Below are positions 1 through 9,592 of a DNA stretch of 64,000 bases, piece after piece. Each line of letters starts with the position of its first letter. The first letter of the stretch is position 1. The notes beneath the pieces were generated by a model, which did no database searches, had not been told where the DNA came from, and saw only the letters and a list, made by a program, of their open reading frames with translations. The position numbers and the translations under genes were made by a program. The stretch is from Colwellia psychrerythraea. GTDB taxonomy: Bacteria; Pseudomonadota; Gammaproteobacteria; Enterobacterales; Alteromonadaceae. The stretch spans positions 62,001 through 126,000 of the forward strand of contig NZ_JQEC01000051.1 in the NCBI RefSeq assembly GCF_000764185.1, written 5' to 3'.

Positions 1-394
1 CTTGAGCAATATTCTCAGGGGGAATAAAAGGCTCATCACCTTGCACATTAACTATAATTTCATCATCACTAAATTGATATTGCTTCATGACTTCAGCGAG
101 ACGCTCTGTACCCGATTGATGATCAGCCCGAGTTTTACAAACTTCAGCGCCAAAGCTATTAACCACGGCGGCAACTTCATCATTGTCAGTCGCAACAATA
201 ACTTTGCGCGCACCACTTAGTTGCGCCTTTTCAACAACCCATTGGATCATCGGCTTGCCATTGATATCGGCCAAAACTTTACCGGGTAAACGCGATGATT
301 GATATCTTGCTGGAATGACAACAATGAAGTCAGACGCTTCAGTTGCCATCTTATTTACAGCTTGGTTTTTCACCTGGGTATCGCTGACAGACAT
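1..394 (-). CDS. kdsB: 3-deoxy-manno-octulosonate cytidylyltransferase (CMP-Kdo synthetase), 3' end outside window
   Basis: Cytoplasmic enzyme that activates Kdo with CTP to give CMP-Kdo for the LPS inner core. Only the N-terminal ~131 residues are in the window. The family nucleotide-binding start is clear: [19 protein letters not shown] at residues ~23-41, then an [10 protein letters not shown] stretch that binds the nucleotide. I used the ATG at 394, two bases after the stop of the upstream YcaR-like gene; an in-frame ATG at about 349 (MATEASDF) would give a length nearer the E. coli protein, so the exact start is open. It lies in a minus-strand lipid A/core run with lpxK and msbA, which supports the call. 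Confidence 0.93.
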   Translation of the reverse strand, partial: MSVSDTQVKNQAVNKMATEASDFIVVIPARYQSSRLPGKVLADINGKPMIQWVVEKAQLSGARKVIVATDNDEVAAVVNSFGAEVCKTRADHQSGTERLAEVMKQYQFSDDEIIVNVQGDEPFIPPENIAQ

Positions 395-396
395 AA

Positions 397-594
397 CTAG
401 CTACCTTGCTCAGTTGACTGGCTTGTTGTGATTTCACGCGCTTCACCTTCAAGTAACACTGGAATATCTTTTTCAATACGATAAGCTAGACGATCAAAAT
501 GACAAATAAGCTCTTTCGCTGTTTTATCGTAATCTAACTTCCCCTTACATACTGGGCAGGCAAGGATTTCCATTAATTTTGTATCAAAAGCCAT
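397..594 (-). CDS. Trm112 family protein (YcaR-like, UPF0434)
   Basis: Small zinc-ribbon-like protein of about 65 residues. It shows the YcaR signature [14 protein letters not shown] followed by [13 protein letters not shown] and [13 protein letters not shown]. Only one CxxC pair is present, as usual for this bacterial subfamily. The gene sits between lpxK and kdsB, the standard place for ycaR in gammaproteobacteria. Two in-frame ATGs exist (600 and 594). I prefer 594 because a GAGA Shine-Dalgarno lies about 7 bases ahead of it, while it would abut the ATG at 600. The biochemical role is not established; homology to Trm112 suggests a small partner of a methyltransferase, but that is inference. 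Confidence 0.9.
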   Translation of the reverse strand: MAFDTKLMEILACPVCKGKLDYDKTAKELICHFDRLAYRIEKDIPVLLEGEAREITTSQSTEQGS

Positions 595-627
595 AATCAT
601 TTCTCATTTTTATTTATGAACGCCACG

Positions 628-1641
628 TTAAATTGCGGCTTTAATTTTATCTTGTAGTACTTGTTGGTCTGTTTGACTAAACGTTGCATCAACAGGTAAG
701 TACCACCAATTAGACTTACAAAAGTCTCGGCACTTCACCGCATCTTTTTCTGTCATTAATAACGGCATATTATCATCAAATTTTTTGAAGTCAGCAAGGG
801 TAAAACTATGATGGTCAACAAAACTTTGTTGCTTCTCTATTACAAAGTTATAGTTTGTTAAGGTATCAAAAAATCGTTGTGGTGCGCCAATACCGGCAAT
901 AGCATTTACACAGGCATGAGACTCAATAAAATCAAATAAGGCAATACGATCTCCTGTTTGTAAATTACAAAGTTCTGTCGGAGCTAGTGTCATATCTATA
1001 GATTGAAAAGAGTGATTAGTGCTATCTGAAACTTTACCATTATAAATGACTAAGTCACCTGTAGCTAAACGCCACTGTCCTTCTCGAAGCGGGCCAGCAG
1101 GTAATAATAAACCATTACCAAATAAACGTTTACCGTCAACAATAATCAATTCTACTTGGCGCTGTAAACGATAATGCTGCAAACCATCATCGCTGATAAT
1201 AATATCGCAACCATGTTTTATCAGTAACTCGGCGCTAGCAATGCGATCACTGCCAACAGCAACAGGTACCTGACAGCGTTGTTGAATAAGTATTGGTTCA
1301 TCACCCGCCTCTACAGCGGTTGAGTTTGAATCGACTAAATAAGGGTAGTGTGGTGCCTGACCGCCATAACCACGAGAAATAACTCCAGGTGTTAATCCCA
1401 AAGAGCGGGTCAACTCAATAAGGTAAATAACAACAGGAGTTTTACCATTACCGCCAACACCTATATTGCCAACAACGATAACAGGTTTGCTTAATAGCCC
1501 CGATTTGGCGACACCTAATTTATAACTGAGGCGCCTTAGTGAACTGATTAACCAAAATAACAGTGACAGAGGTAATAAAAGTGGTACTAATAAACACTTG
1601 GCTGGGTGGCTATTAAACCACACCTTTTCGATTAAGCGCAT
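628..1641 (-). CDS. lpxK: Tetraacyldisaccharide 4'-kinase
   Basis: Inner-membrane-associated kinase that phosphorylates the 4' position of the lipid A disaccharide precursor using ATP. The 337-residue length is typical. An N-terminal hydrophobic helix (residues ~17-35) is followed by a P-loop-like segment VVGNIGVGGNGKTPVV at ~54-69, then SRGYGG and DDGLQHYRL, all LpxK hallmarks. It starts 12 bases after the msbA stop and is read in the same direction, the classical msbA-lpxK operon. YcaR-like and kdsB follow. No anomaly seen. Confidence 0.96.
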   Translation of the reverse strand: MRLIEKVWFNSHPAKCLLVPLLLPLSLLFWLISSLRRLSYKLGVAKSGLLSKPVIVVGNIGVGGNGKTPVVIYLIELTRSLGLTPGVISRGYGGQAPHYPYLVDSNSTAVEAGDEPILIQQRCQVPVAVGSDRIASAELLIKHGCDIIISDDGLQHYRLQRQVELIIVDGKRLFGNGLLLPAGPLREGQWRLATGDLVIYNGKVSDSTNHSFQSIDMTLAPTELCNLQTGDRIALFDFIESHACVNAIAGIGAPQRFFDTLTNYNFVIEKQQSFVDHHSFTLADFKKFDDNMPLLMTEKDAVKCRDFCKSNWWYLPVDATFSQTDQQVLQDKIKAAI

Positions 1642-1653
1642 AACAAGCTTACC

Positions 1654-3465
1654 TTACTCAAACTGAAAGCTATGCAATTGTGCATAAGCCCCCTGTTTTG
1701 CCAGCAAACTTTTGTGGTTACCTTGCTCCACAATCTTACCCTGGTCCATAACAATAATTTTATCGGCATTTTCAATGGTCGATAAACGATGAGCAATAAC
1801 AATGGAGGTGCGATTTTGTTGTAATGTTTGTAGTGCATCTTGGATATGACGTTCAGATTCTGTATCTAAAGCACTGGTCGCTTCATCTAAAATTAAAAAT
1901 GGTGTATCGCATAATAAAGCGCGAGCGATAGCAACACGTTGCCTTTGTCCACCGGAGAGTAAAGCACCATTTTCACCTATATTGGTTTCAAGGCCATGGC
2001 TCATCTGCTCAGCGAACTCCATTACATGAGCACTCTTTGCTGCGGCAATAATTTCAGTTTCAGTTGCCTCAGGTTTACCGTAGGCGATGTTATTGGCCAA
2101 AGTATCATTAAAAAGCACAACTTGTTGAGAAACATAAGAAAACTGTTTACGTAAATCCTTTAATTTAAACTGCTCTATATTAGTATCATCAATTAATATT
2201 TCGCCACTAGAGGTATCGTAGAAGCGTAATAATAATGAGCTAGCGGTTGATTTACCACTGCCAGAACGACCTACTAAAGCTAGGGTTTCACCTGGAGACA
2301 ACTCAAAACATAGATCACTTAAAGCAAGTTTACTCTGCTGTTTACCATCACTATCTTCTTCTGTATCGATAGCGTCATAGGAAAAATCAACATGATTAAA
2401 AGACAAAGTACCAGAGGCTTTATCTAATGACTGCTCACCGGTATCCTTTTCTTTTTCATGATCGAGAATCGAAAATATACTGACACAAGCCGCCATACCC
2501 TGCTGAAATTCAGCATTAACATTAGTCAGCATTTTTAACGGTCTAAGCAGCATGGTCATATAAGCTATAACACTAGTAAAGGTACCAGGAGTTATACTTT
2601 CACTTAAAGTGTCAGAAGTTATAGCATAAAAAACAAAGGCTAAAGCAAAAGAAGCAATCACCTGAATGATAGGCACACTGGCTGATTTAGTCGCCATCAT
2701 TTTCATCCGTTGTTGACGGTTATGTTTATTGATTTTGGCAAAACGGGAAAATTCTCGCTGTTGTCCACCAAAGGTTAATACAACTTTATGAGCATTAAAG
2801 GTTTGCTCCGCCGCGGTGGTAACTTCCCCCATTGCCCCTTGAATATTTTTACTGACTTTACGAAAGCGCTTAGAGACCACACTAACAATAACAGCAATAG
2901 CAGGGGTAATAAGTAAGAATATTAATGATAATTGCCAGCTCATATAAAACATCAAGCCCAATAAACCAAGTACAAAGGCGCTTTGCTGAACAATTGTTAA
3001 GATAGATTTACTAACAGAATTCAATACTTGCTCGGTATCAAACGTTATTTTAGAGATAAGCGCGCCCGTTGATTGCTGATCATGAAAAGCCACCGGCATA
3101 GCCATAATGTGTTCAAATAGTTTTTGCCTTAAATCAGAAACAACATTATTGCCCACCCAAGCAAGACAGTAATTAGCAATAAAATGAGCTATTCCGCGCA
3201 CAATAAAAGCGCAGACAATAAATAAAGGAGCCCATTTCATAAAGTTATCATTTTCACCAGCAAGACCATCATCGATCAAAGGCTGTAGTTTCGATAAAAA
3301 ATAAACATCTATTGAGGCATAACCGAGCATGCCTATTATCGCGGCAATAAAACCTAACTTATAGGGTTTCGCGTAGCTAACAAGGCGCTTAAAGTTTTGC
3401 CACGCCGTTGCTTGGCTTGAATCAGAGGAAGAGATTACCGCTGATTTTTCTGAAGATGATGCCAT
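1654..3465 (-). CDS. msbA: Lipid A export ABC transporter, ATP-binding/permease MsbA
   Basis: Homodimeric inner-membrane flippase that moves core-lipid A to the periplasmic face. It has six predicted membrane helices in residues ~30-320, then an ATPase domain with Walker A (GRSGSGKST, ~408-416), signature LSGGQRQR and Walker B LILDEATSALD. At 603 residues it is slightly longer than E. coli MsbA (582). Part of the excess is an acidic insertion (AIDTEEDSDGKQQSK) just inside the start of the nucleotide-binding domain. Ends 12 bases before lpxK, so the two are probably co-transcribed. Confidence 0.96.
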   Translation of the reverse strand: MASSSEKSAVISSSDSSQATAWQNFKRLVSYAKPYKLGFIAAIIGMLGYASIDVYFLSKLQPLIDDGLAGENDNFMKWAPLFIVCAFIVRGIAHFIANYCLAWVGNNVVSDLRQKLFEHIMAMPVAFHDQQSTGALISKITFDTEQVLNSVSKSILTIVQQSAFVLGLLGLMFYMSWQLSLIFLLITPAIAVIVSVVSKRFRKVSKNIQGAMGEVTTAAEQTFNAHKVVLTFGGQQREFSRFAKINKHNRQQRMKMMATKSASVPIIQVIASFALAFVFYAITSDTLSESITPGTFTSVIAYMTMLLRPLKMLTNVNAEFQQGMAACVSIFSILDHEKEKDTGEQSLDKASGTLSFNHVDFSYDAIDTEEDSDGKQQSKLALSDLCFELSPGETLALVGRSGSGKSTASSLLLRFYDTSSGEILIDDTNIEQFKLKDLRKQFSYVSQQVVLFNDTLANNIAYGKPEATETEIIAAAKSAHVMEFAEQMSHGLETNIGENGALLSGGQRQRVAIARALLCDTPFLILDEATSALDTESERHIQDALQTLQQNRTSIVIAHRLSTIENADKIIVMDQGKIVEQGNHKSLLAKQGAYAQLHSFQFE

Positions 3466-3713
3466 TTGTTATGATTACTCGAGTATTTAAATTGGCTTAG
3501 AGAAATTGATAAAACATCAGTAATAGTTACGTTTATCAGCTTTCATTAATGAAAGTAGTATTTTACCGTGAATTGATGCGACAACCAACAAAAACTACAA
3601 ACAGAACAACAACAAAGTTGTAAGCAGCAGTATGGCCAGATAAAGAGCTCTTTATAGACTAGTGCTAAAGACATGGGTTAAGTACAATAGCCCACTAACT
3701 TGGACTAACTACA

Positions 3714-6281
3714 TTAGTGACTAAACCAAAATGGTCGCAAGTCTTCTACATAATTTTTTTTGCTTATACCACCTTCATCAAAAGTGATAATAACTTGTCC
3801 CAACTCAGCACTATTTAACAATGTTATGTTGGCCTTAGCATAACGTTGCCTGACAGTTGTTACCGGCATGTACCAGCGATTTAAAAAACCAGCACTGACC
3901 AGTGCAATTTTAGGTGATAATTGACGAAGAAATGCCTGGCTCGATGAAGTTTTAGAGCCATGATGAGGCACTTGTAATACATCGATGACAAGTTCAGGAT
4001 AACGTATTAATAATTGCTGCTCTACTTTAGCGGAAATATCACCCGTTAACAGTAATCGCTTACCTTTTGAATCGGTAATTAAAATAACACAAGAATCATC
4101 ATTTTTTTGTTTACCTTTATTAGCTAACACTTCAAGATCAATAGGAGCTAATGGCCATAAGGTCTCAAATGTTAGTCCTTGCCAAGAAAAACTATAATTT
4201 GTATTACAAGCAGTTAGTAATGTATTTTTATCGATAATATTGACAATGCTGTCATCATTGCTGATGACTTCAGCTATCACTAAGTTATTAGCCAATTTTT
4301 GTATGCCGCCAGCATGATCATTATCACTGTGACTCAGAATCACTTTATCAAGTTCATTTATTCCTAGGTATTGCAAGTAAGGTAATATAACTGCCTCACT
4401 CATGGTAAAACCACTAGGATATGCAGCACCCGTATCATAAAGCATAGCGTGATTGTTACGTTTAACGAGTACTGACAAGCCCTGCCCTACATCAAAGAAA
4501 ATGGCTTGCCAAGGGCTAAATGTATGCTTTTTATCAAAATCAAAAAGCTGTTTTAACTCTTCATTTTTACCAAGAGATTTAGACGGTGCCAGAAAATACT
4601 GGCTCAGAGGAATATTATAAGTAAAACCTAAAGCTATTACACTGGCAAGTAAGGTAAAAACAATTTTTTTAGTATTATTAGAGCCAAACCCAGGTGCAAG
4701 GTAAAGAATATAAAAAGCTAAAGCGCCAAAAATAACAATCAAGTTTTGCTGTATTAATGACAGTGAAACAATCGCGTAAGTTCGCTCGCTAAGTAATTCA
4801 AGGTAAAACCAAAGCCAAGTTAATGATTGCAAAGATAGCATCATAAACCATTGTGATAGTTGCTCATTTAATGGCATAAATAGCATTGAAATAAGGGCTA
4901 TTGGTATACTAAATAGGCTCATCCATGGTACGGCAACTATATTTGCCACTAAACTAACCAGCGACAGCTGTTGGAAAAATATTGCGCTAATAGGCATTAG
5001 CATCACTGTCAGTGTGATTTGAATAATAAAAAGGCTTTTAAAAAATCGCCAAAGTGACGAGCCCTTATTCAGCCAAGCGTTAAAACGCCACAAGGTTACA
5101 AAAATTATAGCTACCGCATAAAAAGATAACCAAAAGCTTGCCGTTAATAAACTAAACGGGCTAAATATCAACAGAATAAATATCGTTACCAACATTAACC
5201 TTTTAGCCGACAGTTTTATGCCAACGATACGACTAAACCAATATAAATTTAACATCACCAACGCTCGCTGTGTTGGTAACGAAAAACCGGCTAAGTAAGC
5301 GTATAACGTCGCTAATAACACACTAACGATAATAGCAATATAACGACTATTAAGGCACTGCCAGTGAGGGTTACTCAAAGGTAGGTATTGAAAAAACAAC
5401 ATTGTTATAAAATAGGCGCTAGCGGCGAGTAGGCCTACGTGTAAGCCTGATATTGCGATAAGGTGACCAGTACCTGTTGCTTGCAGTACTTGCCAGTGCT
5501 CGGGTTTAAGCAAACTACGATCGCCAAACACTAACGCTAATAACACAGGAGTTAACTTATTGTTTGGTGTTAGGTATTGATATTGCTCAAACAACTTTTG
5601 TCTTATGCTGGCTTCACTTCGGAGTAATTTATTTTTACTGATTATTTTTTGGTCTTGCAAGGCAAATTCTACCGACTTTATTGTACTTTTATTATTTTTA
5701 TTTTTGCTCTTTCTAGGATTAATGACATAGCCAGTCGCGGAGATATTATGTGCCTTAAGCCAACTGAGATAATTAAAGCCGCCAAGATTAGCTAAACCAT
5801 GGGCTGGTTTGAGTTTAACGTTAAGAGTAAGCCTTTGACCTTGAGATAGCTCAAAACTGGCTTTTTTCCAACTTAACCTGATAACAATTGGTAAGCTGAG
5901 CTGCTGTTTATTTAACTTATTAACAATAAAATTAAACCGCTTGGTTGTTTTTGGTGTTTTCTCTGCTGCATTTCGCGGTTGTTTTTTATCTAAAAGTGCA
6001 TTGCCTTTAACTTGTAAACTCAGTACTTGGCCTTCAACAACAATTGCTTGCTTATTATGCATTTGTTCAATTAACTGTTCGGGTAACTGATGATAAAGGT
6101 GAGCTTGAGTTAAAATCCAAAAAGCGCCAAAGCATAATCCAGCGCTATAACGTAGTTTTTTATGGTAATAAAAGCTAATTGCTAGACAAAGAAGTAAAAA
6201 TAGCTGAAAAACCGCTGGTACTTCCGGTAAAAATAGGGACAATATAGCACCAAGAAAAAATGTCAGTAACCACCAATCCAT
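3714..6281 (-). CDS. comEC: DNA internalization-related competence protein ComEC/Rec2
   Basis: Predicted inner-membrane channel for DNA uptake during natural transformation. The 855-residue protein has the expected order: N-terminal hydrophobic helices, an OB-like region, the ComEC/Rec2 competence domain with many membrane segments (residues ~240-530, including ATGTGHLIAISGLHVGL), and a C-terminal metallo-beta-lactamase-like domain with HSDNDHAGG, LLLTGDIS and VPHHGSKTSSS. The metal-ligand motifs look intact. It lies upstream of msbA on the same strand with a 248-bp gap, the same neighbourhood as in many gammaproteobacteria. Whether the organism is transformable cannot be judged here. Confidence 0.94.
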   Translation of the reverse strand: MDWWLLTFFLGAILSLFLPEVPAVFQLFLLLCLAISFYYHKKLRYSAGLCFGAFWILTQAHLYHQLPEQLIEQMHNKQAIVVEGQVLSLQVKGNALLDKKQPRNAAEKTPKTTKRFNFIVNKLNKQQLSLPIVIRLSWKKASFELSQGQRLTLNVKLKPAHGLANLGGFNYLSWLKAHNISATGYVINPRKSKNKNNKSTIKSVEFALQDQKIISKNKLLRSEASIRQKLFEQYQYLTPNNKLTPVLLALVFGDRSLLKPEHWQVLQATGTGHLIAISGLHVGLLAASAYFITMLFFQYLPLSNPHWQCLNSRYIAIIVSVLLATLYAYLAGFSLPTQRALVMLNLYWFSRIVGIKLSAKRLMLVTIFILLIFSPFSLLTASFWLSFYAVAIIFVTLWRFNAWLNKGSSLWRFFKSLFIIQITLTVMLMPISAIFFQQLSLVSLVANIVAVPWMSLFSIPIALISMLFMPLNEQLSQWFMMLSLQSLTWLWFYLELLSERTYAIVSLSLIQQNLIVIFGALAFYILYLAPGFGSNNTKKIVFTLLASVIALGFTYNIPLSQYFLAPSKSLGKNEELKQLFDFDKKHTFSPWQAIFFDVGQGLSVLVKRNNHAMLYDTGAAYPSGFTMSEAVILPYLQYLGINELDKVILSHSDNDHAGGIQKLANNLVIAEVISNDDSIVNIIDKNTLLTACNTNYSFSWQGLTFETLWPLAPIDLEVLANKGKQKNDDSCVILITDSKGKRLLLTGDISAKVEQQLLIRYPELVIDVLQVPHHGSKTSSSQAFLRQLSPKIALVSAGFLNRWYMPVTTVRQRYAKANITLLNSAELGQVIITFDEGGISKKNYVEDLRPFWFSH

Positions 6282-6445
6282 AGTGATATAAAATCCTTAT
6301 ATGTTTGCGGTTAAATCTTGATGTTAGAATTTTGCTGACATAACCGATTACTATACCTAGTAAGTTACTAAGTGTAGTAAATCTGTGTCATAGACGAAAA
6401 ATAATTTACCACACAAACTTTTTATCAAGGGACTTGTAGAAGTAT

Positions 6446-6955
6446 ATGCCCAAAAAAATAATTAAACGCATGATGCCAGATCATCAAACGGTAAAAGAGA
6501 ATAAGTATCTGAAGATTTTTGGAAACTTATTACATAATGCCAACCTTTGGCACATGAATCGTCACTCTGTCGCTAAAGCCTTTGCTGTTGGTCTTTTCTT
6601 TGCTTTTATTCCTGTTCCATTTCAAATGGTACTAGCTGCGGGTTTAGCCATTATAGTACACGCGAATCTTCCCCTTGCTATTGCACTAGTTTGGATAACC
6701 AATCCGCTGACTATGCCATTTATTTTTTATGCCTGTTATTTAGTGGGTACTTGGATTTTAGCCGTACCTGAGCAAGACTTTGCTTTTCAGGCGAGTTGGC
6801 AATGGGTTTTAGATAGCTTATCAACCATAGGACCAGCTTTTCTAGTTGGCTGTGGTGTGCTGGCCGTTGGCTTTTCTATATTTGGTTATTTTGCCATACA
6901 AGCGTTATGGCGTTATCAAACCATCAAAGCATGGAAGTCTCGTCCGCACCGCTAA
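6446..6955 (+). CDS. DUF2062 family inner-membrane protein
   Basis: A 169-residue membrane protein of unknown biochemical function. After a basic N-terminus (PKKIIKRMMPDHQTVKEN) come the DUF2062 features: HMNRHSVAKAFAVGLFFAFIPVPFQM, then WITNPLTMPFIFYACYLVG and a C-terminal helix. Three membrane segments are predicted. It is divergent from comEC and followed by its own hairpin terminator, so it is probably a single-gene transcript. The family is widespread in proteobacteria and often next to comEC; no function is assigned here. Confidence 0.88.
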   Translation: MPKKIIKRMMPDHQTVKENKYLKIFGNLLHNANLWHMNRHSVAKAFAVGLFFAFIPVPFQMVLAAGLAIIVHANLPLAIALVWITNPLTMPFIFYACYLVGTWILAVPEQDFAFQASWQWVLDSLSTIGPAFLVGCGVLAVGFSIFGYFAIQALWRYQTIKAWKSRPHR

Positions 6956-6974
6956 ATCCCTACTTTCTAAATAC

Positions 6975-7002
6975 AAATGCCAGCTAAATGCTGGCATTTT
7001 AA
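6975..7002 (+). terminator. Rho-independent terminator of the DUF2062 gene
   Basis: Perfect 10-bp stem AAATGCCAGC / GCTGGCATTT with a 5-base loop (TAAAT), ending in a short T run, 20 bases after the stop codon. The T run is weak, so efficiency is uncertain. Confidence 0.65.
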
Positions 7003-7096
7003 TTAGATGATTATAAAAGTTACACCGCAAGGGCAGTCTCGGTGGTAGATTGCTGTATTCAGTGTTTTTTCATTTTATGTAGTTTAAGACTTTCAA

Positions 7097-8107
7097 CTAC
7101 TCAGTTGTTTCTTTAGTGATACCAAAGTGCTGATACGCTCTATCAGTGGCGATACGCCCGCGAGGTGTACGTTGCAAAAAACCTTGTTGAATTAAAAAAG
7201 GCTCAAGCACATCTTCAATAGTTTCTCGCTCTTCACCAATTGCGGCGGCAACATTATCTAAACCGACAGGTCCGCCCATAAATTTATCAATTATAGCGTG
7301 TAATAACTTTCTATCCATAATGTCGAAGCCTTCACTATCCACTTCTAACATATCTAGAGCAGCAGAAGCGGTTTGCTGATTAACGATGCCATGAGATTTC
7401 ACATCGGCATAATCACGTACTCTTCGTAATAAACGATTAGCAATACGAGGCGTGCCACGAGCGCGGCGTGCCACTTCAAATGCACCCTCTTCATCTATGG
7501 TCAAATTCAAAAAGTGGGCTGAGCGACTAACAATCGTTGATAAATCAGTAACATTATAAAATTCAAGTCGCTGCACAATACCAAAACGGTCACGCAGTGG
7601 CGAAGTTAATGCCCCTGCCCTTGTGGTCGCGCCTATAAGAGTAAATGCCGGTAAGTCTAATTTTATAGAGCGCGCGGCAGGCCCTTCACCAATCATGATA
7701 TCTAATTGGTAGTCTTCCATTGCCGGGTATAATATTTCTTCAACAACAGGACTTAAGCGATGAATTTCATCAATAAAAAGAATATCATTTTCTTCTAAAT
7801 TGGTTAGCAATGCGGCTAAATCACCTGCTTTTTCTAATACCGGACCAGAGGTAGTACGAATATTAACGCCCATTTCGTTAGCGACAATATTCGCTAAGGT
7901 AGTTTTACCTAAACCAGGCGGACCAAAGATAAGTAAATGATCTAATGGCTCGCCACGGTTTTTAGCGGCAGGAATAAAAATTTCCATTTGTGCTTTAACA
8001 TGCTGTTGACCGGTATAATCTTGCAGCATTTTAGGGCGAATAGCGCGATCGACGCCTTCATCTTCTACCGATGCTATGGGTTCAATTAAGCGATCTGCTT
8101 CAATCAT
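7097..8107 (-). CDS. ruvB: Holliday junction branch migration DNA helicase RuvB
   Basis: Hexameric AAA+ motor that drives branch migration with RuvA. The 336-residue length is standard. Seen: [11 protein letters not shown] near the start, Walker [12 protein letters not shown] (~63-73), Walker [12 protein letters not shown] (~108-118), sensor motif GATTRAG and the C-terminal winged helix with TPRGR. It begins 26 bases after ruvA, so the two form a ruvAB unit behind the LexA-like box at 8815-8830. Confidence 0.98.
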   Translation of the reverse strand: MIEADRLIEPIASVEDEGVDRAIRPKMLQDYTGQQHVKAQMEIFIPAAKNRGEPLDHLLIFGPPGLGKTTLANIVANEMGVNIRTTSGPVLEKAGDLAALLTNLEENDILFIDEIHRLSPVVEEILYPAMEDYQLDIMIGEGPAARSIKLDLPAFTLIGATTRAGALTSPLRDRFGIVQRLEFYNVTDLSTIVSRSAHFLNLTIDEEGAFEVARRARGTPRIANRLLRRVRDYADVKSHGIVNQQTASAALDMLEVDSEGFDIMDRKLLHAIIDKFMGGPVGLDNVAAAIGEERETIEDVLEPFLIQQGFLQRTPRGRIATDRAYQHFGITKETTE

Positions 8108-8133
8108 GGTTTAAATTTCCTATTCTGCGCTGT

Positions 8134-8772
8134 TTACAACATTGATTTTAACGCATCGCGAATAATATCTTCACTGGACATGCCACGATTATATACGGAT
8201 TTAACCGCTTTATCTGCTTGTACTTGTTTATAACCAAGAGATAGCAAAGCATTAATAGCATCACCTTTATTATCATTGATAAAGGTAGTGTCTTGACTCA
8301 GCTCTGCAGACAGCTGCTCTGGCATTACACCATCATTACTGACCAACTGTACAGGCGGTTGCGACTGCCAATCTTTTAACCGATCACGCATTTCAATAAG
8401 TAAACGTTCTGCGGTTTTTTTACCGACACCGGGAATTTTTACAATAGCGGTAATATCATCATGACGAACACAACTAACAAATTGATCAGCAGACATATTA
8501 GATAAAATGGCTAAGGCTAATTTTGGACCTACGCCATTAACTTTTATCAATAAACGAAATAACTTACGTTCTACTTTGTTGGCAAAACCATAAAGTAATT
8601 GGGCATCTTCACGTACGACAAAGTGAGTATAGATAATCGCCTGTTGCTCAAGTTCAGGTAAGGCATAAATGCTAGTCATCGGCATGGTAACTTCATACCC
8701 AACACCCGCACATTCAATTAATATTTCAGGAGAATTTTTTTCGACAAGTATGCCACGTAAACGACCAATCAC
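8134..8772 (-). CDS. ruvA: Holliday junction branch migration protein RuvA
   Basis: Tetrameric protein that binds the four-way junction and loads RuvB. The OB-fold (residues ~1-65), two helix-hairpin-helix motifs (including [15 protein letters not shown] and [16 protein letters not shown]) and the C-terminal RuvB-binding domain are all present. I place the start at the GTG at 8772, which gives the canonical MIGRLRG N-terminus; an in-frame TTG at 8784 would add four residues. No good Shine-Dalgarno is seen for either. Followed by ruvB in the same direction. Confidence 0.96.
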   Translation of the reverse strand: MIGRLRGILVEKNSPEILIECAGVGYEVTMPMTSIYALPELEQQAIIYTHFVVREDAQLLYGFANKVERKLFRLLIKVNGVGPKLALAILSNMSADQFVSCVRHDDITAIVKIPGVGKKTAERLLIEMRDRLKDWQSQPPVQLVSNDGVMPEQLSAELSQDTTFINDNKGDAINALLSLGYKQVQADKAVKSVYNRGMSSEDIIRDALKSML

Positions 8773-8814
8773 ATCAAGTACCAAGAGCTATTATTAATGA
8801 TCCAGATATTACCA

Positions 8815-8830
8815 CTATATATTTATACAG
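8815..8830 (-). promoter_or_regulatory. LexA-like SOS box upstream of ruvAB
   Basis: The 16-mer CTATATATTTATACAG matches the enterobacterial LexA consensus (CTGT, 8 AT-rich bases, ACAG) except for one base in the left half (CTAT). It lies 43-58 bases upstream of the chosen ruvA start, where a LexA operator is known to control ruvAB in E. coli. Binding is inferred from sequence only. Confidence 0.55.
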
Positions 8831-8942
8831 TAAAGAGAGCTTTTGATAAGATATCAGATTCCCGACAAGACAACCCAGAAATAACAATTTCAGGCTCACT
8901 CGGTGATTTCGGATACTTTTATTGATGGCTTAAGGCACTAAG

Positions 8943-9470
8943 TTAACGTAGACGACCTCTAACCGTTTTACTGGCCTGCCCAGCTAACTTAGCTATGCTG
9001 CTATGACTGTGGCCATGGCAAAGAGCGACTGCTAAAGCATCTGCAGCATCAGCTTGCGGCGTACCTGGTAGCTTTAAAATGTTCTTCACCATATGTTGTA
9101 CTTGGCTTTTATCTGCTGCGCCAGTACCCACGACTGCTTGTTTAATTTGCCTTGCTGAGTATTCACCAATTGTTAAGCCGGTATTCGTTGCCGCTACAAT
9201 TGCCGCGCCGCGCGCTTGTCCAAGCTTTAACGCACCACCAGGGTTTACTCCCATAAATACTTGCTCTATAGCAAACATGTCAGGTTTAAATTGAATAATT
9301 AGCTCAGACACGCCAGCAAAAATGGTTTGCAAACGTGAAGCAAAGTCTTCCCCTTGGCTTAGTGCTTTAATACAACCACTACCAAGGTAAGTAAATTTTT
9401 GCCCTTCCTGCTCTATGACGCCATAACCGGTAAAACGTGAGCCAGGATCAATACCTAAAATAATTGTCAT
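8943..9470 (-). CDS. ruvC: Crossover junction endodeoxyribonuclease RuvC
   Basis: Dimeric resolvase that cuts Holliday junctions symmetrically. The 175-residue protein keeps the acidic catalytic residues: [14 protein letters not shown] near the start, AIEQVF in the middle and [15 protein letters not shown] near the end. ATG at 9470 matches the family N-terminus. It lies between aspS and ruvA in the usual order; the 158-bp gap to ruvA carries the SOS-like box, so ruvC is probably outside the SOS unit. Confidence 0.97.
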   Translation of the reverse strand: MTIILGIDPGSRFTGYGVIEQEGQKFTYLGSGCIKALSQGEDFASRLQTIFAGVSELIIQFKPDMFAIEQVFMGVNPGGALKLGQARGAAIVAATNTGLTIGEYSARQIKQAVVGTGAADKSQVQHMVKNILKLPGTPQADAADALAVALCHGHSHSSIAKLAGQASKTVRGRLR

Positions 9471-9520
9471 TTAATTCCTTAAAATCAGAAACACCAAGCA
9501 GTATAAAATGGCATGTGTAT

Positions 9521-9560
9521 AAAAAAAGCGTATTGATGGGAAACCCTCAATACGCTTTTT
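9521..9560 (-). terminator. Rho-independent terminator after aspS
   Basis: A perfect 14-bp stem (9523-9536 with 9547-9560, AAAAAGCGTATTGA / TCAATACGCTTTTT) is extended by GGG/CCC around an AAA loop. On the minus strand it ends in a run of seven U, 33 bases past the aspS stop. It separates aspS from ruvC. Confidence 0.85.
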
Positions 9561-9592
9561 ATTAGCTATTCACTATTTAATTGCTGTAGCAA

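Noticed and set aside
2-220. Plus-strand 72-codon frame at the window edge
   Set aside because: It is antisense to kdsB, which has clear family motifs.
3540-3555. 16-bp palindrome CTTTCATTAATGAAAG upstream of msbA
   Set aside because: Could be an operator, but AT-rich palindromes of this size are frequent here and no known regulator site matches.
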